A stretch of 64,000 nt of DNA from Paenibacillus sp. DCT19 (GCF_003268635.1 NZ_CP029639.1:1561501-1625500), one strand, 5' to 3'. Shown: positions 39,182 to 48,612, counted from the stretch's first letter. A program made the numbers and translations. Notes: a model not told the origin generated them from the letters alone.

Positions 39182-39598
39182 ATGCAGTCAATATATGAGC
39201 GAATTGAACACCTGATTGCTGAACGAGGAATGACAAAGAAGGCTTTCTGTCAACAACTGAAGATTAGTACAGGTAATTTGGGTGATTGGAAACGTGGGAA
39301 ATCCACGCCGAGTACGAATAAACTGATTGAGATCGCTTCGTTTTTTGATGTGAGCCTGGACTGGCTCATGATTGGTCGTCCGTCGAAGGAAGCGATGGTA
39401 CGAGAAAAACGAGAGGATTATTTTTTTGACGTGTTGCGGCAATTGAATTGCCAAGAAAGTGAGTTATCGACTGAAGAGCAGTCTTTTATTAGTGAATATA
39501 TTGAGTTTACTCGTTACCGTAAATCGAAGGAGAGTCGAAACGCACAGAATTTCCGTTATGAGAAAGAACGCAAGACGGAAGAGGATGAATCATTATAG
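39182..39598 (+). CDS. XRE-family HTH regulator
   Basis: 138 residues. Cro/C1-type helix-turn-helix in the first 65 residues (ERGMTKKAFCQQLKISTGNL, WKRGKSTPSTNKLIEIASFF, VSLDWLMIGRPS). The remainder is charged and helical, rich in Glu/Lys/Arg, without a recognised domain. GGAAGGCGGTCCTGT lies before the ATG. Single gene with its own terminator; it converges on the urease operon but no link is evident. Confidence 0.88.
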   Translation: MQSIYERIEHLIAERGMTKKAFCQQLKISTGNLGDWKRGKSTPSTNKLIEIASFFDVSLDWLMIGRPSKEAMVREKREDYFFDVLRQLNCQESELSTEEQSFISEYIEFTRYRKSKESRNAQNFRYEKERKTEEDESL

Positions 39599-39613
39599 CT
39601 TGAGTAAGTATGA

Positions 39614-39661
39614 GAAACTCTTGAATACCCTGCTGTTAAGTGGGTGCTCAAGAGTTTTTGT
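39614..39661. terminator. Bidirectional terminator between the XRE gene and ureD
   Basis: AAACTCTTGA / TCAAGAGTTT outer stem with inner TACCC / GGGTG pairing, T-run on the plus side and matching A-rich left flank. Confidence 0.8.
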
Positions 39662-39692
39662 TGTTTCTCGTAAGAAACTGCAGATTTTATAT

Positions 39693-40508
39693 TCATTTGC
39701 GGAATTTTAAAGCTCCGCTGCCAAGTAGTTGTGGGCGAAGTGTATTCCAGATGTGCAAGCATTGTTCTTGCAGCTCCCAGGCTGCGGTGCCGAGGATACG
39801 GACGCCAATCCCACCGGTGGCAAGTAGGCTTGCTCCAGCCAGCATACGTCCATCTGGAGGGAGGGCTGAACGTATGAGCTCTAATTGCGTTGCACCGAGA
39901 TTGGGGGCGATCATCCACAATGCTGCGGTATGGGTGTAGTGAAGTAAGGCGGCAGATTGTCTGGGATCGTTGGAATTTGGTTCTAATCCGAATCGATCCC
40001 AGACGGCAAGTTGTTGCCCCTGCCATATTTCCGTTAAGCTACGGTAATTATGGAATTGAAAAGATTCTCCTCGGTGAATGCGGCCGGCTGACCAAATATC
40101 CGCATAGGCTAGTATGCAATGTTCCCCTAGTTCAAAGGTGGAATGAAGTGAAGAAGAGCTGCCTTTGAATGGGATAACGCATTCGGGGAAATACTCCAGC
40201 ACCGCTCCTTGCTCCAACCTGAAGTGATGATGGATGGAAGAGGGGAGAGATGGTGTTGGGTGAAGACGAGTGGCTGACGTGCTGCTTAGCATCACATGAG
40301 TATCCTTACCTAGCTGCCAGTTGGAATGATAATGATCCCCGTTCAGGACACCTGGCGAGACATCGGAGGTATAGACACAAAGTCCGCCTCCGTCACCAGA
40401 TGTACGAAAGGAACGGCTGAATCGAAGAGGGGCGCTGTAATATCTGTCTGTCATGACGGTACGCCCGTCTTGAAGGGTGAATGTGGCGTGTAGCTCGCTG
40501 CGACGCAT
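39693..40508 (-). CDS. ureD: Urease accessory protein UreD (UreH)
   Basis: 271 residues from ATG 40508, preceded by GAAGGTGCCAAG; earlier in-frame ATGs at 40592/40598 overlap ureG and lack a ribosome site. UreD scaffolds the UreD-UreF-UreG complex on apo-urease for nickel insertion. Family features visible: LHATFTLQDGRTVMTDRYYS near the N-terminus, SDVSPGVLNGDHY, the AILEYFPECVIPFKGS-like stretch (EYFPECVIPFKGSSS) and HCILAYADIWSAGR. Last gene of the ureABCFGD operon. Confidence 0.9.
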   Translation of the reverse strand: MRRSELHATFTLQDGRTVMTDRYYSAPLRFSRSFRTSGDGGGLCVYTSDVSPGVLNGDHYHSNWQLGKDTHVMLSSTSATRLHPTPSLPSSIHHHFRLEQGAVLEYFPECVIPFKGSSSSLHSTFELGEHCILAYADIWSAGRIHRGESFQFHNYRSLTEIWQGQQLAVWDRFGLEPNSNDPRQSAALLHYTHTAALWMIAPNLGATQLELIRSALPPDGRMLAGASLLATGGIGVRILGTAAWELQEQCLHIWNTLRPQLLGSGALKFRK

Positions 40509-40569
40509 CTTGGCACCTTCAACATGAATGTCCGATTCAATTGTACCCTCTGATGCTGAAGCTCTGGAA

Positions 40570-41283
40570 TTAATGGGTGTGGGTGGAACCATGGCCATGT
40601 GTATGTGGATGCGCAGCGCCATCGTCATCCATGTATTGATGTTCAAGCCAATGAACAATCTCGGAGACACCTTCGCCACTCATCAGATTGGACATGACGT
40701 AAGGGCGACCTTCGCGTACTCGCTCGGTATCTTCCTGCATGACCTGTAAGCTGGCGCCGACATAGGGGGCGAGATCAGTCTTGTTGATGAGTAGCAGATC
40801 GGAACGTGTGATACCAGGGCCTCCTTTGCGGGGGAGTTTCTCCCCTTGAGCAACGTCGATAATGTAAATGAAAACATCGGCTAGTTCCGGGCTGAATGCC
40901 GCTGATAGATTATCCCCGCCACTTTCGATAAAGATGAGTTGCAGATCAGGGAAACGTTCGATTAACTCGTCCACAGCTTCGAAATTCATAGAAGCATCCT
41001 CACGAATGGCGGTATGAGGACATCCGCCGGTTTCAACACCGATGATACGTTCAGGTGCAAGTGCGTTTTGGCGCAGTAAAATTTCAGCGTCCTCTTTGGT
41101 GTAAATATCGTTCGTAATTACTGCGAGGCTGTAACGAGTACGTAGTGCCTTGGATAACTTTTCTACTAATGCGGTCTTGCCTGAACCTACCGGGCCGCCG
41201 ATTCCTATTCTCATCGGACGACTCCGGTCAAACGTTTTGCGTTCCCATTCTGGGTGATGTGTATGATCTGCTCCTCCGCACAT
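40570..41283 (-). CDS. ureG: Urease accessory GTPase UreG
   Basis: 237 residues from ATG 41283 (AAAGGAGG before it). P-loop [15 protein letters not shown], then the nickel-binding CPH motif in [33 protein letters not shown] and the G4-type [11 protein letters not shown]. The N-terminus has HTHH and the C-terminus a His-rich tail ([13 protein letters not shown]), both likely nickel-storing, as in some UreG proteins. The protein carries nickel to urease in a GTP-dependent step with UreD and UreF. Between ureF and ureD. Confidence 0.97.
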   Translation of the reverse strand: MCGGADHTHHPEWERKTFDRSRPMRIGIGGPVGSGKTALVEKLSKALRTRYSLAVITNDIYTKEDAEILLRQNALAPERIIGVETGGCPHTAIREDASMNFEAVDELIERFPDLQLIFIESGGDNLSAAFSPELADVFIYIIDVAQGEKLPRKGGPGITRSDLLLINKTDLAPYVGASLQVMQEDTERVREGRPYVMSNLMSGEGVSEIVHWLEHQYMDDDGAAHPHTHGHGSTHTH

Positions 41284-41338
41284 AACAATTCCTCCTTTGT
41301 TTTTCTTACAATAATGAAAGTTTTTGAATGTTTTTAAA

Positions 41339-42034
41339 TCAGGACATAAACAGACGTGCGGGTAAACTTTCATGCCGGATTGCGTAGATTTCTTGCGCGA
41401 TCCCGAAGCTGTGCATGTCATCTGGATCGTCTTCGCGGACTTGATTCCATTCCTGTTCAATGACGTCTAATAGCTTATGAATAAGCATCTGAGCTTCGGT
41501 CTGTCCGATGGGCAGAAGGCGCAGTGCGCTGTTCACATAGGCGTTGACGGAAGTGTAGAGATGTCCGATGACGGCTTCGTCCAATCCGATATCCAGCCGA
41601 TGATTGATATAACCGTGAACGGTTGTGATCCCGCAAAAGGCACCATGCTCATGGATGGCGATGTCCATAAGGGAAAAGTCCATCCATGGATAGAGCGAAC
41701 GTGCTAATTTCAGTAGTCGCTTACCCATTTTATGCCCGCTTTCCCTGAGTTCGCGTGGTGTGCGCTGGGCATGAACCTGTTTGTCATATAAGGCGAGAAG
41801 GGATGCGTTCTCCTCGTCTATTGCCTGGTAGACACCCTTGATCGCAAGTCCGTCGAGGCGAACAAGACTGGCATGGAGCTGACTGCGAATGAATGCTTCC
41901 AGTTCGGCCGTTGTCCTCACGGTTCCATCATGAGTGTAGGCTTCCAAGCCGAATGAATGTGAGAATCCACCGATAGGTAGAGCGGAGTCCAAGAGTTGCA
42001 CGTAACGAAGTAGCTTCGTGCCGCTGTGCATCAT
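41339..42034 (-). CDS. ureF: Urease accessory protein UreF
   Basis: 231 residues from ATG 42034 (GGGGTGAGG before it). Signatures: [20 protein letters not shown] near the N-terminus, [33 protein letters not shown] and [19 protein letters not shown] near the end. UreF bridges UreD and UreG and is needed for fidelity of nickel delivery. It follows ureC by 19 bases. A paralogue with ~40 percent visible identity lies at 45883-46583. Confidence 0.95.
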   Translation of the reverse strand: MMHSGTKLLRYVQLLDSALPIGGFSHSFGLEAYTHDGTVRTTAELEAFIRSQLHASLVRLDGLAIKGVYQAIDEENASLLALYDKQVHAQRTPRELRESGHKMGKRLLKLARSLYPWMDFSLMDIAIHEHGAFCGITTVHGYINHRLDIGLDEAVIGHLYTSVNAYVNSALRLLPIGQTEAQMLIHKLLDVIEQEWNQVREDDPDDMHSFGIAQEIYAIRHESLPARLFMS

Positions 42035-42053
42035 GGGATACCTCACCCCTTTA

Positions 42054-43771
42054 TCAAAACATGAAGTAACGCTGAGCCATGGGTAATTCATCTGCGGGTT
42101 CGCACGTAAGGAGTATACCGTCGGCACGAACCTCATATGTTTCGGGATCCACTTCAATGGTCGGGGTCACATCATTGTGAATCATGTCCTTTTTGCTCAC
42201 TGTGCGGCAGCCCTTCACAGGTTCAACGCGCTTATGAAGTCCAAGCTGTTCTTTGATGCCGGCATCTGCCGCGGCTTGGGAAACGAAGGTGATGGAGCCT
42301 TTGGGCAATGCGCTGCCAAAAGCGCCGAACATCGGTCTGCCAAACACAGGTTGGGGTGTTGGGATCGAAGCATTGGGATCACCCATCTGGGCGAAAGTGA
42401 TCATACCTCCCTTGATGACCATCTCGGGTTTGACGCCAAAATAGGCGGGATTCCAAAGTGTTAGATCGGCGAGTTTACCAACTTCAACGGAGCCGACGAG
42501 ATGGCTAATTCCGTGGGCGATAGCTGGATTAATCGTATATTTTGCGATATACCGCTTGATACGATCGTTATCGGCTCTCGCATCGGGATTAGTGTCCAGT
42601 TTGCCGCGCTGTTTCTTCATTTTGTCTGCCGTTTGCCAAGTTCGTATGATGACTTCTCCAACACGTCCCATAGCCTGGGAGTCGGAGCTGATGATGCTGA
42701 ATACACCAAGATCATGCAAAATATCTTCAGCAGCAATGGTCTCGGGTCGAATCCGAGAATCTGCAAAAGCAACATCCTCAGGGATAGACGGGTCTAAATG
42801 GTGGCAGACCATTAGCATATCCAAATGCTCTTCTACCGTATTTCGTGTGTAAGGTCTGGTGGGGTTAGTGGAAGAAGGGATAACGTAGGACTCACCGGCT
42901 GCTCGAATAATGTCTGGTGCGTGCCCGCCGCCTGCGCCTTCTGTGTGGTAGGTGTGTATGGTGCGACCGTTAATGGCTGCGAGTGTACTTTCCAGGAATC
43001 CGGTTTCATTCAATGTATCGGTATGGATGGCTACCTGAACATCATGCTCGTCAGCAGCGGTCAGACAGGCATCAATGGCACTCGGGGTTGTGCCCCAATC
43101 TTCATGGAGCTTGAGGCCGATTACACCTGCTTCGATCTGTTCAACTAAAGGTGCTGTAGAGGAGCTGTTTCCTTTGCCAAGGAAGCCAATATTCATAGGA
43201 AAGGCTTCTGCTGATTCCAACATGCGATGGATGTGCCAAGCTCCTGGTGTGCAGGTCGTTGCTTTTGTTCCGGTGGCAGGCCCTGTGCCGCCGCCAATCA
43301 TTGTGGTAACTCCAGAAGATAATGCTGTCTGAATCTGTTGTGGGCAGATAAAATGGATATGAGTATCGATTCCACCGGCGGTTAAGATCATTCCTTCGCC
43401 AGCAATGATCTCCGTGGAAGCGCCGATAACGAGTGGAGGATCGACTCCGTCCATCGTGTCGGGGTTGCCGGATTTTCCTATAGCGCAGATGAGTCCATCA
43501 CGGATGCCGATATCTGCTTTTACAATTCCCCAATGATCGATGATGATTGCGTTGGTGATTACAGTATCGGGGTGCCGTCACTGCGAAGGGCAGATGTGGA
43601 TTGACCCATGCCATCACGAATGACTTTGCCACCGCCGAACTTGCTCTCTTCACCGTAGACGGCATAATCATGTTCAATCTCGGCCCAAAGATCGGTGTCT
43701 GCTAGTCGGACGGCATCCCCGGTTGTGGGTCCAAACATGGAGGCGTATTGCTCACGGGTCATTGATTTCAT
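42054..43771 (-). CDS. ureC: Urease alpha subunit, frameshifted
   Basis: Restored length 572 residues, the family's usual size. The nickel-site residues are all present: HIHFICP (the HxH), the carbamylated Lys in [47 protein letters not shown] and the Asp in [10 protein letters not shown]. The N-terminal piece (43562-43771, [20 protein letters not shown]) ends in a stop that disappears if one C is added to the CCCC that reads as GGGG at 43569-43572 on the plus strand, giving [16 protein letters not shown]. So the gene is probably whole in the organism. Start ATG 43771 overlaps the ureB stop (ATGA). Confidence 0.93.
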
Positions 43772-44154
43772 GGGGAATCACTCCCATTCTGCTTGAGTGG
43801 TGCAAAAGTTTTCAGGAAAGTGTCTAACTTCTGGGTGTCGGGAGGGGTATATATAGCGCCTTCGGTTAAACGGTTGAAACCATGAATTTGTCGTTTGCCG
43901 CCAAAGGTTGTAAGCTCAATAGGTTTCTCTTCGCCAGGCTCAAACCGAACAGCGGTGCCTGCGGGGATGTGTAGACGATGTCCGTAAGCGGTTGTGCGAT
44001 CAAAGTCCAATGCGGCGTTAACCTCATAGAAATGCACGTGGGAACCAACTTGTACGGGGCGATCCCCACGGTTCAAGACAAGTAATCGCACTGTTGGGCG
44101 ATCGGGATGACAGATGATGTCGTCCTGCTTCAAACGATATTCACCAGGGATCAT
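43768..44154 (-). CDS. ureB: Urease beta subunit
   Basis: 128 residues. [52 protein letters not shown] and [11 protein letters not shown] are diagnostic of UreB. AGGAGAACGCC precedes the ATG; the stop overlaps the ureC start by four bases. Forms the (alpha-beta-gamma)3 enzyme that hydrolyses urea to ammonia and carbamate. Confidence 0.97.
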   Translation of the reverse strand: MIPGEYRLKQDDIICHPDRPTVRLLVLNRGDRPVQVGSHVHFYEVNAALDFDRTTAYGHRLHIPAGTAVRFEPGEEKPIELTTFGGKRQIHGFNRLTEGAIYTPPDTQKLDTFLKTFAPLKQNGSDSP

Positions 44155-44172
44155 GGCGTTCTCCTGCCTTTC

Positions 44173-44475
44173 TTAGCGTATGGGCTCGTGTACGGTGACG
44201 AGCTTTGTGCCATCGGGAAAAGTAGCTTCTACCTGTACCTCGGGAATCATATCAGGTACACCTTCCATACAGTCCTCGCGTTTCAAAATGGTACCTCCAT
44301 ATCGCATTAATTCTGCAACACTCATTCCATCACGCGCGCGCTCCATGAGTTCAGAGGTCAATAAGGCGATAGCTTCGGGAACATTCAACTTAAGTCCTCG
44401 ACCTTTACGCTCTCGGGCGAGGTTAGCGGCTACGGTAATCAGGAGTTTTTCTTTTTCCTGCTCAGTCCAGTGCAA
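44173..44475 (-). CDS. ureA: Urease gamma subunit
   Basis: 100 residues from TTG 44475 (GAAAGGTCGG before it). [39 protein letters not shown] and [17 protein letters not shown] are UreA signatures. First gene of the operon ureABCFGD; a TnrA/GlnR-type operator lies 166 bases upstream. Confidence 0.97.
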   Translation of the reverse strand: MHWTEQEKEKLLITVAANLARERKGRGLKLNVPEAIALLTSELMERARDGMSVAELMRYGGTILKREDCMEGVPDMIPEVQVEATFPDGTKLVTVHEPIR

Positions 44476-44585
44476 CGTAATCCGACCTTTCCCTTATGAA
44501 GTCTTGATCTCCTATATAAGTGAATAAAATCATGTTCATCTTATATAATTGTTATGTTAAATATACTCACACAGGGTAGGTTCGT

Positions 44586-44591
44586 TGTCAA
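44586..44591 (-). promoter_or_regulatory. Candidate -35 box of the urease operon
   Basis: Minus-strand TTGACA, about 110 bases before ureA, followed by a TGTGAGTATATT stretch as possible -10. Spacing to TATATT (20 bases) is longer than ideal. Confidence 0.4.
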
Positions 44592-44640
44592 TGTAATTTG
44601 AATAATATTGGTATTTTCTATGAGCGGAAATTCATAAACG

Positions 44641-44657
44641 TGTTATGTATAGTAACA
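44641..44657. promoter_or_regulatory. TnrA/GlnR-type operator upstream of ureA
   Basis: TGTTATGTATAGTAACA fits the TGTNA-N7-TNACA consensus exactly. TnrA and GlnR are the nitrogen regulators of Bacillus-type bacteria and control urease genes there, so nitrogen control is a reasonable inference. Confidence 0.7.
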
Positions 44658-44706
44658 TTGGGAGTTTGTGTTTTCTTTTGATACAACTTTAACAGTCGAT
44701 TGGATT

Positions 44707-45351
44707 CTAACCCAGAATTCCGGAATATTGTGGGTACACCCTGCGGATGCAGTCTGGGCAAATGTCATGGGTGAACTCGGCATGGGTGTGCTTTTTGAGA
44801 TAACTCTCGACGGGATTCCATGTATCCTGTTCGTCCTTAATTTGTTTACATACAGCACATATGGGAAGGAGTCCGCGTAGTGTGCGTACCTCGGATAATG
44901 CTTGTTGAAGTTGTTGCTCGGCCTGTTTCTGTTCTGTGACATCGGTGTGGGCGATTAGGGCTAGTTCGGAAGTGCAGGGTGAGTTTGTTGTGGGTAAGGG
45001 AGTGAGTTCTAAGCGGAACCACCTCTGTTTCAAGTTGGGCAGGTGGATCGTGATGTCGTATGTATGGTTACTGTCAAAAGGTGTACGAATGTTTTTGAGT
45101 CGCTGGATCGTCTTATTGCTCTGATGATCTCGATCAGGTGATGTCCATGCTTCTAATAAGTTGAGATAAGGGAGCGTGCCGGATGCCGAATAATAATACG
45201 CTGGTAAGTGCATGTAGTCATGCAATTGGCCAAGTCCTTGTTGCCAAGCGTTGTTGCAGCTACGAATAGTCCAATGGTGATCTACAATAATGAGCTGGTG
45301 GCGCATATATTGATAAGATAACTTCTCTAGATCGGTTGTTAAGTAACTCAT
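44707..45351 (-). CDS. PAS-domain protein with C-terminal Cys-rich LRGLLPICA motif
   Basis: 214 residues. Residues ~15-145 form a PAS-like sensor (IIVDHHWTIRSCNNAW, WFRLELTPL, LIAHTDVTEQKQAEQQL as the usual PAC end). After a short coiled coil comes LRGLLPICAVCKQIKDEQDT, then EFTHDICPDCIRRVYP, a conserved Cys/His motif (CxxC ... H ... CxxC) that is normally attached to sensor kinases, GGDEF proteins or response regulators. Here no output domain follows, so the protein may be a stand-alone redox or metal sensor. It sits upstream of ureA in the same direction, 230 bases away, so it may share or influence urease regulation. Confidence 0.75.
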   Translation of the reverse strand: MSYLTTDLEKLSYQYMRHQLIIVDHHWTIRSCNNAWQQGLGQLHDYMHLPAYYYSASGTLPYLNLLEAWTSPDRDHQSNKTIQRLKNIRTPFDSNHTYDITIHLPNLKQRWFRLELTPLPTTNSPCTSELALIAHTDVTEQKQAEQQLQQALSEVRTLRGLLPICAVCKQIKDEQDTWNPVESYLKKHTHAEFTHDICPDCIRRVYPQYSGILG

Positions 45352-45401
45352 TGTGTGAAACCCTCCTTGTGGTCAGTTGGCGCATAAGACATGGTGCTCT
45401 G

Positions 45402-45605
45402 CTAGCGGAGATCGTCTGGAATTTGTAAAATATCTGCGACCTGATTGCGGAATCGGGTAGCCTTGCGTGTGCCGTGAATTAGATTCGATAGACGGTATGG
45501 TGGAATGTCGTGTTGTTCGCAAAATGTTTTCTGATCCATCTGGAGTTCGGTTAAACGGCGTTTGATAGCCCATCCGAATGGGGTCACGGGTTTCTTTTTG
45601 TTCAA
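45402..45605 (-). CDS. Small XRE-like HTH protein
   Basis: 67 residues from TTG 45605, preceded by AGGGGTG. The core FGWAIKRRLTELQMDQKTFC, IPPYRLSNLIHGTRKATRF and VADILQIPDDL follows the Cro/C1-type helix-turn-helix. About 50 bases upstream of the PAS gene and in the same direction, so the two probably form an operon. Confidence 0.78.
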   Translation of the reverse strand: MNKKKPVTPFGWAIKRRLTELQMDQKTFCEQHDIPPYRLSNLIHGTRKATRFRNQVADILQIPDDLR

Positions 45606-45797
45606 AAGGGTTCACCCCTAGGTTAAAAGTAGTATTCAGTCGCTCCTTTTTCGGGTAAAATGTAGGGAGATGCGAGCTGTATATTACATTATATACGTTA
45701 TTGCGTCATGTAACAATTAAAAAAGACGGAAATAAGTGTATTTTATGATTTAAAATGACGTAAATTCGCAAATTCATCCATAAATGAATCGCAAAAA

Positions 45798-45834
45798 AAC
45801 ACGCCAACAAAGGAGTTGCGGCGTGTTTTTGTTC
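45798..45834. terminator. Terminator downstream of the ureF paralogue
   Basis: AAACACGCC / GGCGTGTTT hairpin with T tails on both strands. Confidence 0.85.
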
Positions 45835-45882
45835 AATTAGAGGTGTGTGTTGCGTATGGTGCGTGGATGCGTAAGTGAGTTG

Positions 45883-46583
45883 TTATGCTTTGAAAGCGTG
45901 TAACCCGGCTCCAAGCATGTGGAAGCTTGGGAATAGAGACTTCATTGACGTCGTTGTTGCTTGAGTTGGTTCATCCGCAGCGGAGGCGCTAACGGTGTTC
46001 CATTCATGCTCCAGGTCTGCGGTCAGGTGAACCAGCAGTTCCTGTATGTTTTGACGATCGAGGGGAGGGCTTTCGAGGCTTCAATTATGCATGCGTTTGA
46101 GGCTGAGTGGAGATAACCGAGTACCGCCTCCTCGACGGGGATATCAAGGTGGTGGTTAATCCAGGCGTGAACAGTGGATAGGCATCCAACTGAATTATAG
46201 GTGGACAGCGTGTGTTCGAGTTTTCTGAAGTCGATCCAGGGATGGAGAGCTTGAGCAAGCTTGATTAACCGTTTGCCCATAGCGGAGGACTGTTCCCTGA
46301 GATCTGGAGGGGTTCGCTGGACGTGAACCAGTTTGTCAATAAGAGCTGTTCGCCATGTATCCTTCTGATCTGCTGCGCTGTAGATTCCCTTAATCGCCAT
46401 TCCTTCAAGGCGGACAATGCTTGGATGCAATTGACAACGCATGAACGATTCCAGGTCTGCTACGTCACGGATTGATCCTTCTGCTATAAGTGCATCCATG
46501 CCGAATGAATGAGTGAACCCTCCGACTTGAATAGAGGAATCAAGCAGTTTGACATAATCGAGCAGCTTATTCCCACGGTTCAC
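45883..46583 (-). CDS. UreF paralogue, frameshifted
   Basis: Restored length 233 residues, two more than ureF. GTG 46583 is chosen because AGGAGG lies nine bases before it. The family pattern is clear: LLDSSIQVGGFTHSFGMDAL, QLHPSIVRLEGMAIKG, RTPPDLREQSSAMGKRL, and after the break HLTADLEHEWNT. The stop after YRNCWFT disappears if one C is added to the CCCC reading as GGGG at 46062-46065 (plus strand), giving ALPLDRQNIQELL. It is outside the urease operon, in the same direction, with its own TnrA/GlnR-type operator and terminator. It may be a backup or specialised nickel-delivery bridge; there is no second UreG or UreD here. Confidence 0.85.
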
Positions 46584-46747
46584 AATCTTTCGCCTCCTAT
46601 GTTCGTTAAATGTTAATATATATAACATTTTATTGCGTTTAGATGCTGTTTATGAGTTTGAATCCGAATTATATGATATATATAATCACATAATTATCCG
46701 CTTTTTGTCAATTAAATCTTGTTATTTTTATTTAAATTTCTTTATTG

Positions 46748-46764
46748 TGTTAATTATAGTAACA
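46748..46764. promoter_or_regulatory. TnrA/GlnR-type operator upstream of the ureF paralogue
   Basis: TGTTAATTATAGTAACA fits TGTNA-N7-TNACA exactly and shares TATAGTAACA with the operator at 44641. It starts 165 bases upstream of the GTG, against 166 for ureA. A TTGACA lies at about 46706-46711 on the minus strand. Confidence 0.7.
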
Positions 46765-46915
46765 TAATGAGTTATGTGTTGAAGTGCGTAATGATATTCT
46801 TGTTTATTGGAAGGGAAGTAGGTCGAATTCAAGGATATGCAACTGCTGTGGGAATATGACGATTCATGCAGTTAGAGGTGGAATATCGTGTGAAATAACT
46901 GAAATTAAAAAGTGC

Positions 46916-46944
46916 TTTACTTTTATAATGAAACCCTGTATAAT
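46916..46944 (+). promoter_or_regulatory. Promoter of tRNA-Leu copy 2
   Basis: -35-like TTTACT and perfect -10 TATAAT with a 17-bp spacer, 28 bases before the tRNA. Confidence 0.7.
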
Positions 46945-46972
46945 CAATTTTGTTGCCGATAATTTACGACAT

Positions 46973-47054
46973 GCGGTCGTGGTGGAATGGCAGACACGCT
47001 ATCTTGAGGGGTAGTGGGCGTATGCCCGTGGAGGTTCGAGTCCTCTCGACCGCA
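46973..47054 (+). tRNA. tRNA-Leu (GAG), copy 2
   Basis: Same as the tRNA at 38913 except T for C in the variable arm (GTATGCC against GTACGCC). Monocistronic, with its own promoter and terminator. Confidence 0.93.
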
Positions 47055-47068
47055 TCATAATGCAAGAT

Positions 47069-47106
47069 AAGAAGAAGCTTCCGAACATGGAAGCTTCTTT
47101 TTTTGT
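47069..47106 (+). terminator. Terminator after tRNA-Leu copy 2
   Basis: AAGAAGCTTCC / GGAAGCTTCTT hairpin followed by seven T. Confidence 0.9.
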
Positions 47107-47169
47107 TTCTAACGTTTTATTTTATTCTAATTTCATTAAGCCTGAAGAATGTTGTTCAGTTCTCAAAGA

Positions 47170-47414
47170 TCAAACTTGAAGCAGACGTAAAATTTCGCCA
47201 TCGATGACCTTTTCACTAATTCGCATAAAACCTAACGATTCGTACAATTTTCCGGCAATCGTAATTCGAATTCGCTAACATATTTAGATTCCGCAATCCA
47301 ATAAACGACAGGTGCAGGAAATAGAGCAAGCTGTTCTGGCTTAACTTTAAGCTGAGTACATGCATACCAATTTTCAATAGTCACAGGTTGTAAATCGATA
47401 AGTGCGTTTTTCAT
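47170..47414 (-). pseudogene. GNAT acetyltransferase remnant with internal deletion
   Basis: The first ~52 codons (LIDLQPVTIENWYACTQLKV, WIAESKYVSEFELR) are the N-terminus of a GNAT-type acetyltransferase of the diamine/spermidine class. Directly after LR the frame breaks, and a second frame reads GKLYESLGFMRISEKVIDGE and LRLLQV then stop, the C-terminal end of the same kind of protein (LYESLGF is typical). The middle ~70 residues, including the acetyl-CoA binding loop, are missing, so the gene is dead. This is a deletion, unlike the single-base breaks elsewhere in the window. Confidence 0.75.
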
Positions 47415-47562
47415 ACCACATCACTCCTCTCAACAGAACACTCTAATGTCTATCATAAGTTCTTATGTCAAAATAAGCTCTTGAGTGCAAAAAAAAGCCA
47501 CCGACTAGAGAATTCCTGCTTAACGCTAGGGTCTCCGGTTAGATGGCTGTTGGTTGTTCAAT

Positions 47563-48039
47563 TTATTTCAATAATTTCTCGATGTCAGCTTCAATCTGAT
47601 CAGGAGTTGTTTTGGGTGCGTAACGCTTTACGACACGTCCGTCTTGATCTACTAGGAATTTAGTGAAATTCCATTTGATTGCTTTGGAGCCGAGCAGGCC
47701 TGGAGCCTCTTTGGTGAGATGCTGGAACAGGGGGTGAGCGTTCGATCCGTTGACATCGATCTTCTCGAACATCGGGAAGCTTACACCATAGTTCATTTGA
47801 CAGAACTCAGCAATATCATCGGATGAGCCCTTTTCCTGTGCAAATTGATTGCTCGGGAATCCAAGGACTTCAAAATTGCGGTCTTTGAATTTATTGTACA
47901 GCTCTTGCAGTCCTTCGAATTGTGGTGTCAGTCCACACTTACTAGCAGTATTCACAATAAGCAGCACTTTGTTTCGGTATTGAGACATTTCTTGTTCTTG
48001 GCCTCGAAGGGTATTTACTTTGTATTCATAAACGGTCAT
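47563..48039 (-). CDS. Glutathione peroxidase-family thiol peroxidase
   Basis: 158 residues from ATG 48039 (GGAGGCGATTTTC before it). The peroxidatic Cys35 lies in NTASKCGLTPQ, with Gln and Trp partners in FPSNQFAQEKG and KWNFTKFLVDQDG; the family uses thioredoxin more often than glutathione in Bacillales. FCQMNYGVSFPMFEKIDVNG holds the resolving-Cys candidate. It reduces hydroperoxides in the cytosol. Single gene. Confidence 0.95.
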   Translation of the reverse strand: MTVYEYKVNTLRGQEQEMSQYRNKVLLIVNTASKCGLTPQFEGLQELYNKFKDRNFEVLGFPSNQFAQEKGSSDDIAEFCQMNYGVSFPMFEKIDVNGSNAHPLFQHLTKEAPGLLGSKAIKWNFTKFLVDQDGRVVKRYAPKTTPDQIEADIEKLLK

Positions 48040-48437
48040 GAAAATCGCCTCCAGTATCGAATGAATTAATCCTATTTCGTATATATCTATTATATTGGTT
48101 GCAATTAAATAATGCAAAACTAATATTAGATAATTCTAGTTTTGGTGCATTTGGGAGTTCGAATCGGTCTCCATAGGGACGAATAGGCAGATGATTTCTG
48201 TGATCACGAGAATTAGAGAGCTTTGAGGAGATGGATGTAGCAAAAATATGTTGTAAGCGATATCATTGGGTTGAAACGGCATAAATCCGTCGATTCGGTG
48301 ATCTGTGTACACTTTACATCAACATGACCTCGGTGTATGATTCATATCGTAATTTCTAATTTAATTTCTATTGTACATGAAAAAACGAAACAAACGATAA
48401 TATCGATCTAATCAGTCATGATGTAAGAACGATGTTT
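48040..48437. other. Region between the peroxidase gene and the riboswitch
   Basis: About 400 bases with no gene I can support. It must hold the promoter of the riboswitch transcript, but I could not identify it with confidence. Confidence 0.4.
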
Positions 48438-48612
48438 TAATCGCTGAGTTTCCATTCATTCATGGGTGGAAAACGGGGGAACCAAAAGGATGCGCTGTTC
48501 TAGGGCAGTATGGATCCATGGGGTGAATTTTCCGGTAACAGCCGGAAATAGGGCGACTCTCGCGCCCGAATCCGTCAGCTAACCTCGTAAGCGTTAAAGG
48601 GAGAGGCAACAA
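48438..48612 (+). ncRNA. Cyclic di-AMP riboswitch (ydaO/yuaA leader)
   Basis: The conserved ydaO features are in order: TCGCTGAGTTT and CGGGGGAACCA at the start, ATGGGGTGAATTTTCC in the middle, AGGGCGACTCTCGCGCCC hairpin, AATCCGTCAGCTAACCTCGT and AAGCGTTAAAGGGAGAGG at the end. This motif class binds c-di-AMP and usually terminates transcription of potassium-uptake or cell-wall genes when the signal is high. A terminator stem follows 40 bases later. Confidence 0.93.

Noticed and set aside
39556..40168. Open frames antisense to ureD
   Set aside because: Shadows of the conserved ureD gene.
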